The notes beneath the pieces were generated by a model. The model made no database searches. It worked only from the letters and a program-made list of their open reading frames with translations, and was not told the origin of the DNA. From Ruminococcus hominis (lineage in GTDB: Bacteria; Bacillota; Clostridia; Lachnospirales; Lachnospiraceae): DNA of 64,000 nt. Positions 54,707 through 63,693 of this stretch are shown here, one piece after another. Numbering within the stretch: the stretch's first letter is position 1; each line of letters begins with the position of its first letter. The stretch is taken from the NCBI RefSeq assembly GCF_014287355.1, contig NZ_JACOPE010000001.1, positions 2,790,001 through 2,854,000 on the forward strand. The letters run 5' to 3'. Made by a program: the position numbers and the translations under genes.

Positions 54707-54815
54707 TCAGTTCATTTCTGAACGGCTGTGTTGTGTATTATATTAACAGTTCATTTTTGTACTGTCAATATTTTTTATAGAAAACATTTCACTTTTGCAC
54801 TGTTGATGATATAAT
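54707..54815. promoter_or_regulatory. Divergent promoters with three repressor-type operators
   Basis: Minus promoter: TTGACA (54763-54768), 17 bp, TAATAT (54740-54745). Plus promoter: TTTCAC (54787-54792), 17 bp, TATAAT (54810-54815). Operator 1, ACAGTTCATTTTTGTACTGT (54746-54765), is a dyad and fills the minus spacer. Operator 2 (54784-54803, 17 of 20 bases alike) covers the plus -35. A diverged operator 3 is at 54707-54726. This resembles a phage-type switch run by the XRE protein. Confidence 0.7.
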
Positions 54816-54891
54816 ATATGCAGATGCATGTTTTTTACCTCGTATCTTCATGCATGGTACAACACTCATTACACGAATAAGGAGCAGTAAA

Positions 54892-55533
54892 ATGGGCGAG
54901 AAATTCACCAGCCGTGTAGGCTATTTGATTCGAAATTTCAGAATTGCATCCGAACTGACGCAAAAGGAATTAGCAGATAAATGTGGATTAAACGAATCCA
55001 CCATTCGAAACTATGAACTTGGAAACAGATATCCGGATGAAGCAACTTTATTAAATATTGCAAGAAATCTAGGGGTCAGCTTTTATGCATTAGCTGACCC
55101 TGATGTAGCAAATATATTCAGTGCACTTCATGTGCTGTTTGATATTGAATGGGCATATGGATTACGGCCCACTATAAAAGACGGAGAAGTTTGCTTTAAA
55201 TTTGAAGAGCGGCTTCCAAGTGCCGGTCCCCGCCCACAGAAGGATCTTGATAACTTCAAGAAGATGGTTGAGTATTGGGCACGCCTACGAGACAAGCTGG
55301 AAGATGACGAAATAACCGAAACGGAATATTATCTCAAAGAGATAAAATTTCCGATGAATCCGATAGATTCGGATAAGGAATATACTGTTTCATTAAATCT
55401 TGACGATGACGACCAGCTATTGGTTCAGAATATGAATGAGGATGAAAAGGCTGGAGAAACTGCTGAGTTGTTAAAAGACTTGTTCCCAGATTTCTCTTAT
55501 GTGAAGAGAAAGAGGAAACCGAAGAAGGAATAA
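54892..55533 (+). CDS. XRE-family repressor of the mobile element
   Basis: The protein has 213 residues. A helix-turn-helix lies at about 8-65 (LTQKELADKCGLNESTIRNYELGNRYP). The remainder is acidic and of unknown fold. I start at the ATG at 54892 with AAGGAG 7 nt upstream. It is divergent from xis-int and probably binds the three operators between them. It is followed 17 bp later by a membrane nuclease-like gene, so the two are likely co-expressed. Confidence 0.87.
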   Translation: MGEKFTSRVGYLIRNFRIASELTQKELADKCGLNESTIRNYELGNRYPDEATLLNIARNLGVSFYALADPDVANIFSALHVLFDIEWAYGLRPTIKDGEVCFKFEERLPSAGPRPQKDLDNFKKMVEYWARLRDKLEDDEITETEYYLKEIKFPMNPIDSDKEYTVSLNLDDDDQLLVQNMNEDEKAGETAELLKDLFPDFSYVKRKRKPKKE

Positions 55534-55550
55534 ACCGAAAGGACATAATT

Positions 55551-56381
55551 ATGGATAAATTACAATATGATAGTTTTTACAAATTTCTCGTTTCACTAGG
55601 CATGCTACTGATTACATTACCTGTTTTGGCATTCCTTTATGTACTTAATATGGACTGTAAACTCATAAGCCAAAGTGATTACGATAATCTGTCCCCAATT
55701 TCAATTCAAAGAATACAAAATAATGAGAATTTACTTGATTTTACAACTACAATTATGCCTGCAGCTTCTATTGTGCTTATCGTAACAGGTCTAACCTTAA
55801 TAATTATTGGATGTTGTAAATGGTATAGTATTCAAAAAGAACTTGACGAACAAATAAAATCCGATACAATTACTAAAAAGATTAATGCTACACAATTAAG
55901 TTCTTCAGAATCTGTTGAGAAAGCAGCTAATGAAATATCTGCCGAGCAAAATGCTTCAACAAATGTTTCATCTGATAGAGTTGTAAAATACATGCAAATA
56001 GAGGATAAATGTTATAACTATTTTTCCAATAAGTTTTCTCACAGATATCTTCTCAAACAGAACTTACGCATAGGCAGATTCGAATACGATATTATTGCTC
56101 TCTCAAAGCGTACTAAGAATGACTTAATTTTTGAAATCAAATATTGGACCGTTAATACCATTACAAATAATAGACTTGAACATTTGATAAGTAATGTTAA
56201 ATCTATGTGTGATAACTATAAATCTATCACAAGCCACAACTGCGAGTCTGTGATAGTAATCGTCGCACCAAAAGAAAAAATAGAGAAAGTTAAAAGTGCT
56301 TGTCTCAACTACTTTAATAATTACAAAAATTCTGTTTTAGAAAATATAAATTTCGAATTCTTTGCTGAAGAAGATCTATAA
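55551..56381 (+). CDS. Membrane protein with PD-(D/E)XK nuclease-like domain
   Basis: The protein has 276 residues. Two membrane helices lie at about 12-32 and 68-89, then a hydrophilic linker to about 145. The soluble domain (about 146-276) reads as a restriction-endonuclease-like fold: EYDIIALS with Asp180, then LIFEIKYWT with Glu195 and Lys197, the spacing of a D-E-x-K active site. I do not recognise a named family. Its place in a mobile element loaded with defence genes makes an anti-phage or element-exclusion role plausible. AAAGGA precedes the ATG. Confidence 0.6.
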   Translation: MDKLQYDSFYKFLVSLGMLLITLPVLAFLYVLNMDCKLISQSDYDNLSPISIQRIQNNENLLDFTTTIMPAASIVLIVTGLTLIIIGCCKWYSIQKELDEQIKSDTITKKINATQLSSSESVEKAANEISAEQNASTNVSSDRVVKYMQIEDKCYNYFSNKFSHRYLLKQNLRIGRFEYDIIALSKRTKNDLIFEIKYWTVNTITNNRLEHLISNVKSMCDNYKSITSHNCESVIVIVAPKEKIEKVKSACLNYFNNYKNSVLENINFEFFAEEDL

Positions 56382-56524
56382 AAGATTTCTAATCCCTTTA
56401 AGGATTATTTTCTCAATGATAAAGACAAGCTATAGGAATAAAAAAGATTGGACTAATTCTTGTAAACCATCTCCAAAATCTAATTTTTCAATATTATTGT
56501 CATTTGATTGTCACGCAACAAAAA

Positions 56525-56566
56525 ACGAGCCAAGAAGCGCCGTAAATTCGGCATTTCTTGGCTCGT
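56525..56566. terminator. Terminator at the guaA fragment end
   Basis: ACGAGCCAAGAA pairs with TTCTTGGCTCGT around an inner GCCG/CGGC helix. The minus RNA ends in six U. The gap 56382-56524 between the membrane nuclease gene and this hairpin holds no other gene. Confidence 0.85.
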
Positions 56567-56571
56567 GTACA

Positions 56572-56814
56572 TTACTCGAATTCGACAGTTCCAGTCGGCT
56601 TTGGTGTGAAATCATAAAGCACACGATTGATATCAGGAACTTCATGTGTAATACGATCTGTGATATGAACCATCAACTCATGTGGAATCTCAGCAACTGT
56701 TGCTGTCATAACGTCGATTGAGCATACCGCACGAACAATACATGACCACTCAAAAGAACGTTTTCCATCTTTGATTCCAGTAGATCTGAATTCTGGAACA
56801 ACAGATGAATCCAT
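56572..56814 (-). pseudogene. guaA: 3' fragment of GMP synthase (guaA)
   Basis: Eighty codons read as the C-terminal end of GuaA: FEWSCIVRAVCSIDVMTAT, then HITDRITHEVPDINRVLYDF and TPKPTGTVEFE. The complete enzyme is about 510-530 residues. An in-frame stop lies four codons upstream of the ATG, and no ribosome site is present. The homology starts at about residue 6. The neighbouring upstream gene is unrelated, so this is a remnant. The 3' end of guaA is a well-known integration target, and the fragment borders the mobile element. Confidence 0.8.
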
Positions 56815-56840
56815 ATTTTCTATCTATAAAAATATGTCTG

Positions 56841-57659
56841 TTATCTGCACTTCAGGCTGACATCACCACTATATGTCTGAATTACCAGCTTGCCGCCTTT
56901 TCCTTTCTGTGTATAAGAAAGATTGTAGTCATCCTCATCTTCCATCATCTTTCCGTTAAGTACATCATCCACTTTGACATTTCCCATATCCGTATCCACT
57001 TGAATGTTCCATGTACGCATCACATCTTCTTTTCCCATGAAATAAAGATCACCCATATCTGTATCCACTTTCAGATTTTCAAAATCACAATTCTTAAAGA
57101 ACATATCTCCTGAATCTGTCTGAATGGTTCCGTTTTCGATTTCACAATCATTCAGCAGTATATTTCCCATATCCATCTTAATAGCAGCCGTCTTCCACTT
57201 CTGACCTTCCGGTACGTAAAGTGTTACCACATTTTCATCTGTAGTAAGTGCCTCTCTATTGAAAAATTCCGACAAAAATCCAATATCAACATGATAATAT
57301 GACTTACCAGCATTTCTATTTTCCTGAATCGTCAATTTATTATCCTCTACCTGATAACTGATTGGTTCTTTCTTCTGATTAGATGCCTGATAAGAAATAT
57401 AACAAGACTGATCATCTGAACAGACCACCTGCAGATTCATATCTGTCATAGAAATGTCTACCGAATCAAAGTTATCAATCTTTGTCTTTGAAAGAAGAGC
57501 CTCGTTGTCTTCTTTTTTTGCAGCTCCATCCATCTTATTCAAATCAGCTGCTTTTACATATTTGTTTCCACCGCTTGCAACTCCGATTCCGGTCAAAACC
57601 ACACCACATACAAGACATCCTACTCCTGCCCCAAGCCATGCTTTTACCCAACTTTTCAT
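56841..57659 (-). CDS. DUF4097 (putative adhesin-like) membrane protein
   Basis: The protein has 272 residues. One membrane helix lies at about 9-30. An extracellular right-handed beta-helix-like DUF4097 domain follows (about 70-272), with repeated GNI-L-ND, SGDMFFKN, MGDLYF and MGNVKV turns. These proteins accompany PadR and DUF1700 genes and respond to envelope stress. I start at the ATG at 57659 with AGAGAGG upstream. It starts 4 bp after the DUF1700 gene's stop and is the last gene of that operon. Confidence 0.85.
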   Translation of the reverse strand: MKSWVKAWLGAGVGCLVCGVVLTGIGVASGGNKYVKAADLNKMDGAAKKEDNEALLSKTKIDNFDSVDISMTDMNLQVVCSDDQSCYISYQASNQKKEPISYQVEDNKLTIQENRNAGKSYYHVDIGFLSEFFNREALTTDENVVTLYVPEGQKWKTAAIKMDMGNILLNDCEIENGTIQTDSGDMFFKNCDFENLKVDTDMGDLYFMGKEDVMRTWNIQVDTDMGNVKVDDVLNGKMMEDEDDYNLSYTQKGKGGKLVIQTYSGDVSLKCR

Positions 57660-57663
57660 CACT

Positions 57664-58275
57664 CTAACCTCTCTTTCTGTTTGTAATTTTGCACACCAGT
57701 TTTGCAATCAGCATACTGCTCCATTTACACAGATATATACATAATAAGACCCCTAGAATACCTGCTCCCATAGCCAGCAGTCCACTTCCTGTAAGCATTG
57801 CAAAACCGCTCATAGAAATTGGAACTGCCAGTATACCACGGACAATAATCTTACCTCCAATAATTATCAGACACGCTGCAAACAAAACTACACATAATAA
57901 TATGGCAAGCATGCACACAACTAATGATAATACAACTGCAGCAAGTGCTACCAGAAGCGGAGCTCCCACCGGTGCCGCAAATAACACCAGCAATGCGATC
58001 CATATCACATGCTTTCCGGAACCTTTCTTTTCTGCTCTAGTCTGTCCGTCTGTCTCATAATTTTGATGTTCTTCAATCTTTTTGTCCAAAAGATTTGCCA
58101 TCAGTTCTCGGGCAGCCTCCTTCGGCGTCCCCAGCTCCTTCATCAATTCTGCTGCGCCTTCCTCATCTGTTTCCTGAAAATACTCTGCAAAATATTCCAT
58201 CGCATCTTCATAATCCTGTCTCGGAAGTTTCCGAAGATATTTATGTAATTGATTCAAATATTCTTCCCTACTCAA
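57664..58275 (-). CDS. DUF1700 (HAAS-domain) membrane protein
   Basis: The protein has 203 residues. The soluble N-terminal HAAS domain (about 1-75, YLNQLHKYLRKLPRQDYEDAMEYFAEYF) precedes several membrane helices (about 92-195). It is thought to act with the PadR regulator as a membrane sensor or anti-regulator. The start is TTG, overlapping the PadR stop by four bases, a sign of translational coupling. Confidence 0.88.
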   Translation of the reverse strand: MSREEYLNQLHKYLRKLPRQDYEDAMEYFAEYFQETDEEGAAELMKELGTPKEAARELMANLLDKKIEEHQNYETDGQTRAEKKGSGKHVIWIALLVLFAAPVGAPLLVALAAVVLSLVVCMLAILLCVVLFAACLIIIGGKIIVRGILAVPISMSGFAMLTGSGLLAMGAGILGVLLCIYLCKWSSMLIAKLVCKITNRKRG

Positions 58276-58589
58276 CCTCTTATCCTCCCTTCAATAATTC
58301 CATCTACTGTATCTTTATAGACTTTCCATTCATTGCTCAGATATGTAATCTGCGCCTTTCCTTCCTCTGTAATCGAATAGTATTTTCTCTTTCTTCCCTG
58401 ATACTCCTGCGAATAAGTTGTCAGATATCCTGCTTTCTGAAGTTTCTTCAATATTGGATACAGTGTGGATTCTTTAATGTCAGCTGCTTTCTTTACTGTC
58501 TGACTAATCTCATATCCATAAGAATCCTTGCTTTCTACCACTGTCAGGATTATGTATTCAATCAGTAATGCTGATACTGGAAAATACAT
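58272..58589 (-). CDS. PadR-family transcriptional regulator
   Basis: The protein has 105 residues, the short PadR type. The winged helix (SKDSYGYEISQTVKKAADIKESTLYPILKKL) and the wing (TYSQEYQGRKRKYYSIT) are typical. It probably represses its own operon with DUF1700 and DUF4097. AGGAGG lies before the ATG. An AT-rich dyad about 35-60 bp upstream is a candidate operator. Confidence 0.93.
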   Translation of the reverse strand: MYFPVSALLIEYIILTVVESKDSYGYEISQTVKKAADIKESTLYPILKKLQKAGYLTTYSQEYQGRKRKYYSITEEGKAQITYLSNEWKVYKDTVDGIIEGRIRG

Positions 58590-58620
58590 CGAATCACCTC
58601 CTACTTATATGTAAAATATT

Positions 58621-58648
58621 TATATATATAAATTTTATATATAATATA
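58621..58648. promoter_or_regulatory. AT-rich dyad upstream of padR, candidate operator
   Basis: TATATATATAAA faces TTTTATATATA, a near-perfect dyad of the kind bound by PadR proteins. It overlaps the expected promoter of the padR operon. AT-rich dyads arise easily by chance, so support is modest. Confidence 0.4.
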
Positions 58649-58722
58649 GCTCAAAAGGTTTTGCATGTCAATGGATATGTAAAAATTTTATATATTCTTT
58701 TTTCAAAGCTTCGCTTTGATTT

Positions 58723-58756
58723 AAATCGAACGCACGTGAGACTTGGTGGATGATTC
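58723..58756 (+). repeat. 34-nt shared motif, copy B
   Basis: This starts AAATCGAACGCACGTGAGAC and continues TTGG to GATTC, with 28 of 34 bases as at 43042-43075. The preceding TCAAAGC-TTC-GCTTTGA hairpin (58703-58719) is not shared. The rest of the gap 58590-58912, between padR and the CRISPR array, holds no gene. Confidence 0.5.
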
Positions 58757-58912
58757 TGGTCGGCTTAAGCTGACATATTCCCCTTAGAAGCGTTGCACAT
58801 CCTTGAGATATATTTCTTATCACTCACCACTTATAGAAGTTGGAGCCTTCTCGACTCAGATAAAAAAGATGCCAGAATTTCTCCTGACATTGAATCACTA
58901 TGACTTATTGTT

Positions 58913-60662
58913 ATTGCCCCTCACATCCTCACAAGGAGGATGACATAGGTTTGAATGAAATTGTTGCCGTGCCAGTTATTTCAACTCACATCCCCACGAG
59001 GAGGATGACACTCTGCTGACTTGCCAAATACCACACACGGAATATTTCAACTCACATCCTCACAAGGAGGATGACAGCATATGGTCATGGCAAGAAGAAG
59101 GAGGGAAATATTTCAACTCACATCCTCACAAGGAGGATGACAGTGTGTGAGACAGTATCAAACCTTGCTGAGATATTTCAACTCACATCCTCACAAGGAG
59201 GATGACAGTGCAGCTGCGGATATATGATTCAGCTGTTCCAGAATTTCAACTCACCTCCTCACAAGGAGGATGACCGGCGGACTGGATAGCATGAAAGCCG
59301 CATACACATTTCAACTCACATCCTCACGAGGAGGATGACGGAAAGAGTGTGAAACATTTGTGTTCCTCGCATCATTTCAACTCACATCCTCACGAGGAGG
59401 ATGACAGTTAATGTTTTTCATTGTCTTTTCCTCCTGTTATATTTCAACTCACATCCTCACGAGGAGGATGACCGGCTAATACCGGCAATCTTGTTATGTT
59501 GCTTTTTATTTCAACTCACATCCTCACGAGGAGGATGACCAGCCTGTTTCTTAGCTTTCTGAACACTCTTTTCCATTTCAACTCACATCCTCACGAGGAG
59601 GATGACCACGGTAGAGTCGAAGCGGGACGGAACACCATGTATTTCAACTCACATCCTCACGAGGAGGATGACCTCCGCCTTCTTCCCGAAGGCAACGCAC
59701 GGAATATTTCAACTCACATCCTCACGAGGAGGATGACAGTTCACATTCAATGAAAGCAACAGTTGCTTTAATATTTCAACTCACATCCTCACGAGGAGGA
59801 TGACGGTGGCAAGGACGATTCTACTCACGGAGTGGAATTTCAACTCACATCCTCACGAGGAGGATGACACGCCCGTTTCGTTGCATCTTTAATCACGGTA
59901 TATATTTCAACTCACATCCTCACGAGGAGGATGACGAGGACGGGCAGAAGGGTTTCGGGGTATTCGACACATTTCAACTCACATCCTCACGAGGAGGATG
60001 ACGGAAAGCAGCGTCGACCGATTCTGGTTAGGAGTATTTCAACTCACATCCTCACGAGGAGGATGACAGTGACAGGCCAATGTCTCCGCCTGTCTGCTTC
60101 ATATTTCAACTCACATCCTCACGAGGAGGATGACGATACAGACGTATCATCCTCTGTTGATAACGTGCAAATTTCAACTCACATCCTCACGAGGAGGATG
60201 ACTGGCGGAAAAAGCAGATATACGAAACAAGAGCTATTTCAACTCACATCCTCACGAGGAGGATGACTTCTCCATTCGGTTTTTCGGCATAAAGAATTGT
60301 GTATTTCAACTCACATCCTCACGAGGAGGATGACGACATATTGATTTAGGAGGTGATTAATTATGGCATTTCAACTCACATCCTCACGAGGAGGATGACT
60401 GGGAGAGACAAGAGATTGTAGAGAAGATCTGCTATTTCAACTCACATCCTCACGAGGAGGATGACAATGATTCCGGAGGAGTGTCAGGGAAATATAGTAT
60501 TTCAACTCACATCCTCACGAGGAGGATGACCAACCGAAGCAGCAAAGAGGGCAGGATATAGTGATTTCAACTCACATCCTCACGAGGAGGATGACGAGGT
60601 TCGACAACTCCTCAATATCCTGTCTGGAATATTTCAACTCACATCCTCACGAGGAGGATGAC
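58913..60662 (-). CRISPR. Type I-C CRISPR array, 27 repeats and 26 spacers
   Basis: Repeats are 32 nt (plus strand ATTTCAACTC then ACATCC and GAGGATGAC). On the minus strand they begin GTCATCC and end GTTGAAAT, the I-C pattern, so the array is read from the cas2 side. Spacers are 32-36 nt and I see no duplicates. The leader-distal end (58913-59274) carries changed repeats: the first has several changes, the second one C, the sixth a CACCTCC change, and five of the first six have AAGG for GAGG. All repeats from 59308 on are uniform. Spacer 60335-60367 contains AGGAGGTGATTAATTATGGC, a gene start. Confidence 0.98.
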
Positions 60663-60832
60663 AGCAATTTTAAACAAAAATAATCCATTTAAAATCACAT
60701 ATTATATCAACAATAAACATTTTATATCTATTGTTGACATCTTTTTTCATTTTCATATATATTTCCAAGCCTAATTTTCCCCTTTTTCTGGTGCGAATGT
60801 CCCAGGAAATTTATGTGCACTTATCATTCGCA
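60663..60832 (-). promoter_or_regulatory. CRISPR leader
   Basis: The AT-rich 170 bp between the newest repeat and the cas2 stop contain the inverted pair TCAACAATA (60707-60715) and TATTGTTGA (60729-60737). A likely -10 (TATAAT, minus strand) lies near 60701-60706. Leaders carry the promoter and the signal for adding new spacers. Confidence 0.65.
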
Positions 60833-61123
60833 CTAGAATATCAACGTATCCTTAACATCAAAACCAGGCTTAGCACCAATATGTTCTACTTTATTTTTAT
60901 ATTTTTCACCCAGATAATAAAATCTCAGACTATCTACCTCTTTGTCTATAATGTTCTCCAATATATTTTTTACTTGTCTGCATTTGGTTGCGTCCATTTG
61001 ACATTCAAATACAGAATTCTGTACTCTCTGTCCGTAATTAGTGCATTCTTTTGCAACCTTTCTCAACCGTTTCCTTCCTGCTGCAGTTTGAGTATTTACA
61101 TCATATGTAATCAAAACTAACAT
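60833..61123 (-). CDS. cas2: CRISPR adaptation nuclease Cas2
   Basis: The protein has 96 residues. The ferredoxin-like fold opens with MLVLITYDVNTQTAAGRKRL, where the Asp is the conserved metal ligand, and continues with YGQRVQNSVFECQMD. Cas2 bridges Cas1 dimers to insert new spacers at the leader. It is the cas gene closest to the array and lies 8 bp after cas1. Confidence 0.96.
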   Translation of the reverse strand: MLVLITYDVNTQTAAGRKRLRKVAKECTNYGQRVQNSVFECQMDATKCRQVKNILENIIDKEVDSLRFYYLGEKYKNKVEHIGAKPGFDVKDTLIF

Positions 61124-61131
61124 CTGCTCAC

Positions 61132-62163
61132 CTACTTCCAGAAAAATGGTGGGTACTCATCTAAATCTCCTCTCAAATATCTGGCTAATAGCATACTTTG
61201 AACATAAGGAGCCATTCCCCACTCTATTTTTTCATCTATAAAAGGATGTTTTATAGTTTCCTGTTTTTTAGATTGCCACGCTGATAAGAAAACTTTTCTC
61301 CCTTCATCTGTCATAATAACTGCATCATTTTCTTTTCTTATGAAATATTTTTCTTTCATAATTTTTTTATTAATCAGTGTCAATACAAATCTATCCACCA
61401 TAATACCTCTAAATTCTTCCATAAGATCTAATGCTAATGACATTCGACCGGGACGGTCTGTATGGAAAAATCCTACATATGGGTCCAATCCTACTGCTTC
61501 CAATGCACCTCCGCACATTCCAGCCAATAGAGAATATCCGAATGACAGCATCGCATTTACATTATCCAATGGCGGTCTTTTATTTCTCCCATTGAAATAG
61601 AAATCGTCTTTTTGCTGCAAAATCAAATCGTCAAATACCGAAAAATATACCGCAGCTGCTTCTCCTTCCAGTCCAAGTAATTCCTCTGCATTTTCACATT
61701 CTCTTATTTTTCCCATACTCTGAGCTAAAAACGCTGACTTTTTCTTTATCGTTTCCACATCTAAACGCAGCGCATAATCTCTTGCTGATCTCTCCAAAAT
61801 CCACCTTGAATTATATACTTTTCCCAAAATAAAATTTCGTGCTATATGTACACTTTCATCCCGATTATCACTAATTCTATATTGTTGTTTTCTTAATGTA
61901 ACATTTCCTTTTACTTCACCTGTAACTCGAGCTAGAAATCTTCCATTTCCAGACATAAAAGACAAATCAATATTCCGCTGTACACATACTCCCATAAGCG
62001 CCGGACTCGCTCCTGTATAACCAAATGTAATTATCGCTTGTAAATTATGTAATGGAATTCTTCCGATTTCTTTTTGTTCTTCCAATACAACAACATTTTC
62101 TCCATCTAAGGACAAATATTTATTTCCAGATGTCACATATAACGTATTTAAAAGTCTTTTCAT
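61132..62163 (-). CDS. cas1: CRISPR integrase Cas1 (subtype I-C)
   Basis: The protein has 343 residues. It integrates protospacers. Catalytic residues lie in LGLEGEAAAVYF (Glu), GFFHTDRPGR (His) and the following SLALDLMEEFR (Asp). The N-terminal beta domain begins KRLLNTLYVTSGNKYLSLDGE, as in I-C proteins. It overlaps cas4 by four bases, so the two are coupled. Confidence 0.97.
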   Translation of the reverse strand: MKRLLNTLYVTSGNKYLSLDGENVVVLEEQKEIGRIPLHNLQAIITFGYTGASPALMGVCVQRNIDLSFMSGNGRFLARVTGEVKGNVTLRKQQYRISDNRDESVHIARNFILGKVYNSRWILERSARDYALRLDVETIKKKSAFLAQSMGKIRECENAEELLGLEGEAAAVYFSVFDDLILQQKDDFYFNGRNKRPPLDNVNAMLSFGYSLLAGMCGGALEAVGLDPYVGFFHTDRPGRMSLALDLMEEFRGIMVDRFVLTLINKKIMKEKYFIRKENDAVIMTDEGRKVFLSAWQSKKQETIKHPFIDEKIEWGMAPYVQSMLLARYLRGDLDEYPPFFWK

Positions 62164-62825
62164 CCTTTTTCCTCTTCTGAAATAATTTTATCAATATATC
62201 CTGAAACTGACTTTTTCTTATTTAAAACAGGTAGACAAATATCTTTTAATGAGCATGCATTGCATTTTTTACTTATTTTGACTTTTGGAGTATAACGTTG
62301 CTCGTAATACTTATGCATTTCCGCAAATATTTTTCTGACTTTTTCTCGTATTTCATCTGTAAATTCTACTTTTGTACGATGCTTCGTCTCTCCATAATAA
62401 ATATAGCCATACGGTATTGTGCAACACAACATTTCTTCTAAACATAATGCCTGTGCCGTTACTTGAAGAATATCAAAATCATCCGTTTTTGGTTTTCCTC
62501 TTTTATATTCTATCGGAACTACTTTATAAAATCCTTCTTTTCCGGACAAACTGATTCCATCCTTTGCTTTATGAAATTCTACTACATCACATTCACCGCT
62601 CACTCCCATTTCCCGGGAGTGAATCGGCATTGCTCTCACAACTATCAAATCTCCTCTTTTTTCTTTAATACTTGCATCGTGAGCATTTTCATGAAGAATC
62701 TTACCTTCCACTGTTCTGACATTTTCTTGCCACTGTAGTTCTATATACGCTAGTGCCCATTGTCTCCTGCAAAATTCAAAATGCTGAATTCCTGATAATT
62801 GAAGAAAGTCTTCTTCCTTATACAA
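62160..62825 (-). CDS. cas4: CRISPR exonuclease Cas4
   Basis: The protein has 221 residues, a RecB-type nuclease with an iron-sulfur cluster. The first Cys is in FEFCRRQWALAYIE and the other three in KCNACSLKDICLP near the C-terminus. The nuclease core has PIEYKRGK (E-x-K). It trims prespacers and helps select those next to the right PAM. Confidence 0.96.
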   Translation of the reverse strand: MYKEEDFLQLSGIQHFEFCRRQWALAYIELQWQENVRTVEGKILHENAHDASIKEKRGDLIVVRAMPIHSREMGVSGECDVVEFHKAKDGISLSGKEGFYKVVPIEYKRGKPKTDDFDILQVTAQALCLEEMLCCTIPYGYIYYGETKHRTKVEFTDEIREKVRKIFAEMHKYYEQRYTPKVKISKKCNACSLKDICLPVLNKKKSVSGYIDKIISEEEKG

Positions 62826-62826
62826 A

Positions 62827-63675
62827 TTAAAATTCCTCCGGTTGTTTGCATCCTTCTACATCCCATGAGATGTCGTAATCCTCGAATTTTCTTGGATGTT
62901 CTTTATTAGCTTTAATAGTGAATCCTCTTTGTATTTTACCACTGGAAACTGCCGGTGTTTTTTCATCATGCTGCCACCAGTACATTTTACAAACTTCCAT
63001 ACTTCCTTCCGGTCTTGCAGAAGACGCATCATTTTCAAATAATGTCTTTAATGCTTCTTTTAATACTTCCGCATCTTCCTGACTAAAACCTGTTTTTTCA
63101 GCAAGTTGTACATTTACACTTCCCATTACCTTATATACAGCAAATCCAACTCTGTGTTTTGTTCCCATCGTATCAGAAGCTTTACTTTCTTTTCCGGATT
63201 CACTATTCACACTTTTTGTAATCTGCATACTGATAATATCGATTGGTGATAAACTTACTGCCTGATGAATAGAAACAGGTCCCCGTACCCCGAAAGACAC
63301 CGGAATTCCTTTAAATGCAAAAACTTGTCCAAAAGCTCTTACATCTAACCATTCTTTGCATGCAATTGCTGCACAAGCATCACGATTTGCATTTTTCTTA
63401 TTTCCCATCTCTGCTTTTAATTCCGCACAGCTATCTGCTCGGTCTTTTAAACTGGTATAAGCATCATCTGTTCTGTCATCTGACTGAACAAAAATCTTCT
63501 GTCCCAGATCCTGAAAACGATTTCTAATTTTTCTTTTAATACATACATCTGAAATTTCTCCAAAACCATCCATATTAATTCGCGGACGATTTCCATTTAA
63601 TGGATCTCCGTTTGGGTTGGCATTGTTTGCACTGATAAATAATGTAAAATCAATTTTTCCTTTTAATTCGCTCAT
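62827..63675 (-). CDS. cas7: Type I-C Cascade backbone protein Cas7 (Csd2)
   Basis: The protein has 282 residues. The RAMP fold begins GKIDFTLFISANNANPNGDPL, then the N-terminal NRPRINMDGFGEISDVCIKRKIRNR typical of Csd2. Six or so copies coat the crRNA spacer in the surveillance complex. It sits just downstream of cas8c, with cas4 one base beyond its stop. Confidence 0.95.
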   Translation of the reverse strand: MSELKGKIDFTLFISANNANPNGDPLNGNRPRINMDGFGEISDVCIKRKIRNRFQDLGQKIFVQSDDRTDDAYTSLKDRADSCAELKAEMGNKKNANRDACAAIACKEWLDVRAFGQVFAFKGIPVSFGVRGPVSIHQAVSLSPIDIISMQITKSVNSESGKESKASDTMGTKHRVGFAVYKVMGSVNVQLAEKTGFSQEDAEVLKEALKTLFENDASSARPEGSMEVCKMYWWQHDEKTPAVSSGKIQRGFTIKANKEHPRKFEDYDISWDVEGCKQPEEF

Positions 63676-63693
63676 GATCTACTCCTCCTCTTT

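Noticed and set aside
44636..56571. Direct repeat of the guaA 3' end at the left border of the mobile element
   Set aside because: By eye I found no second copy of the ACTCGAATTCGACAGTTCC region, so attachment sites are not called.
59496..60266. Plus-strand frames with repeated STHILTRRMT
   Set aside because: They translate the CRISPR repeats and spacers and are not genes.
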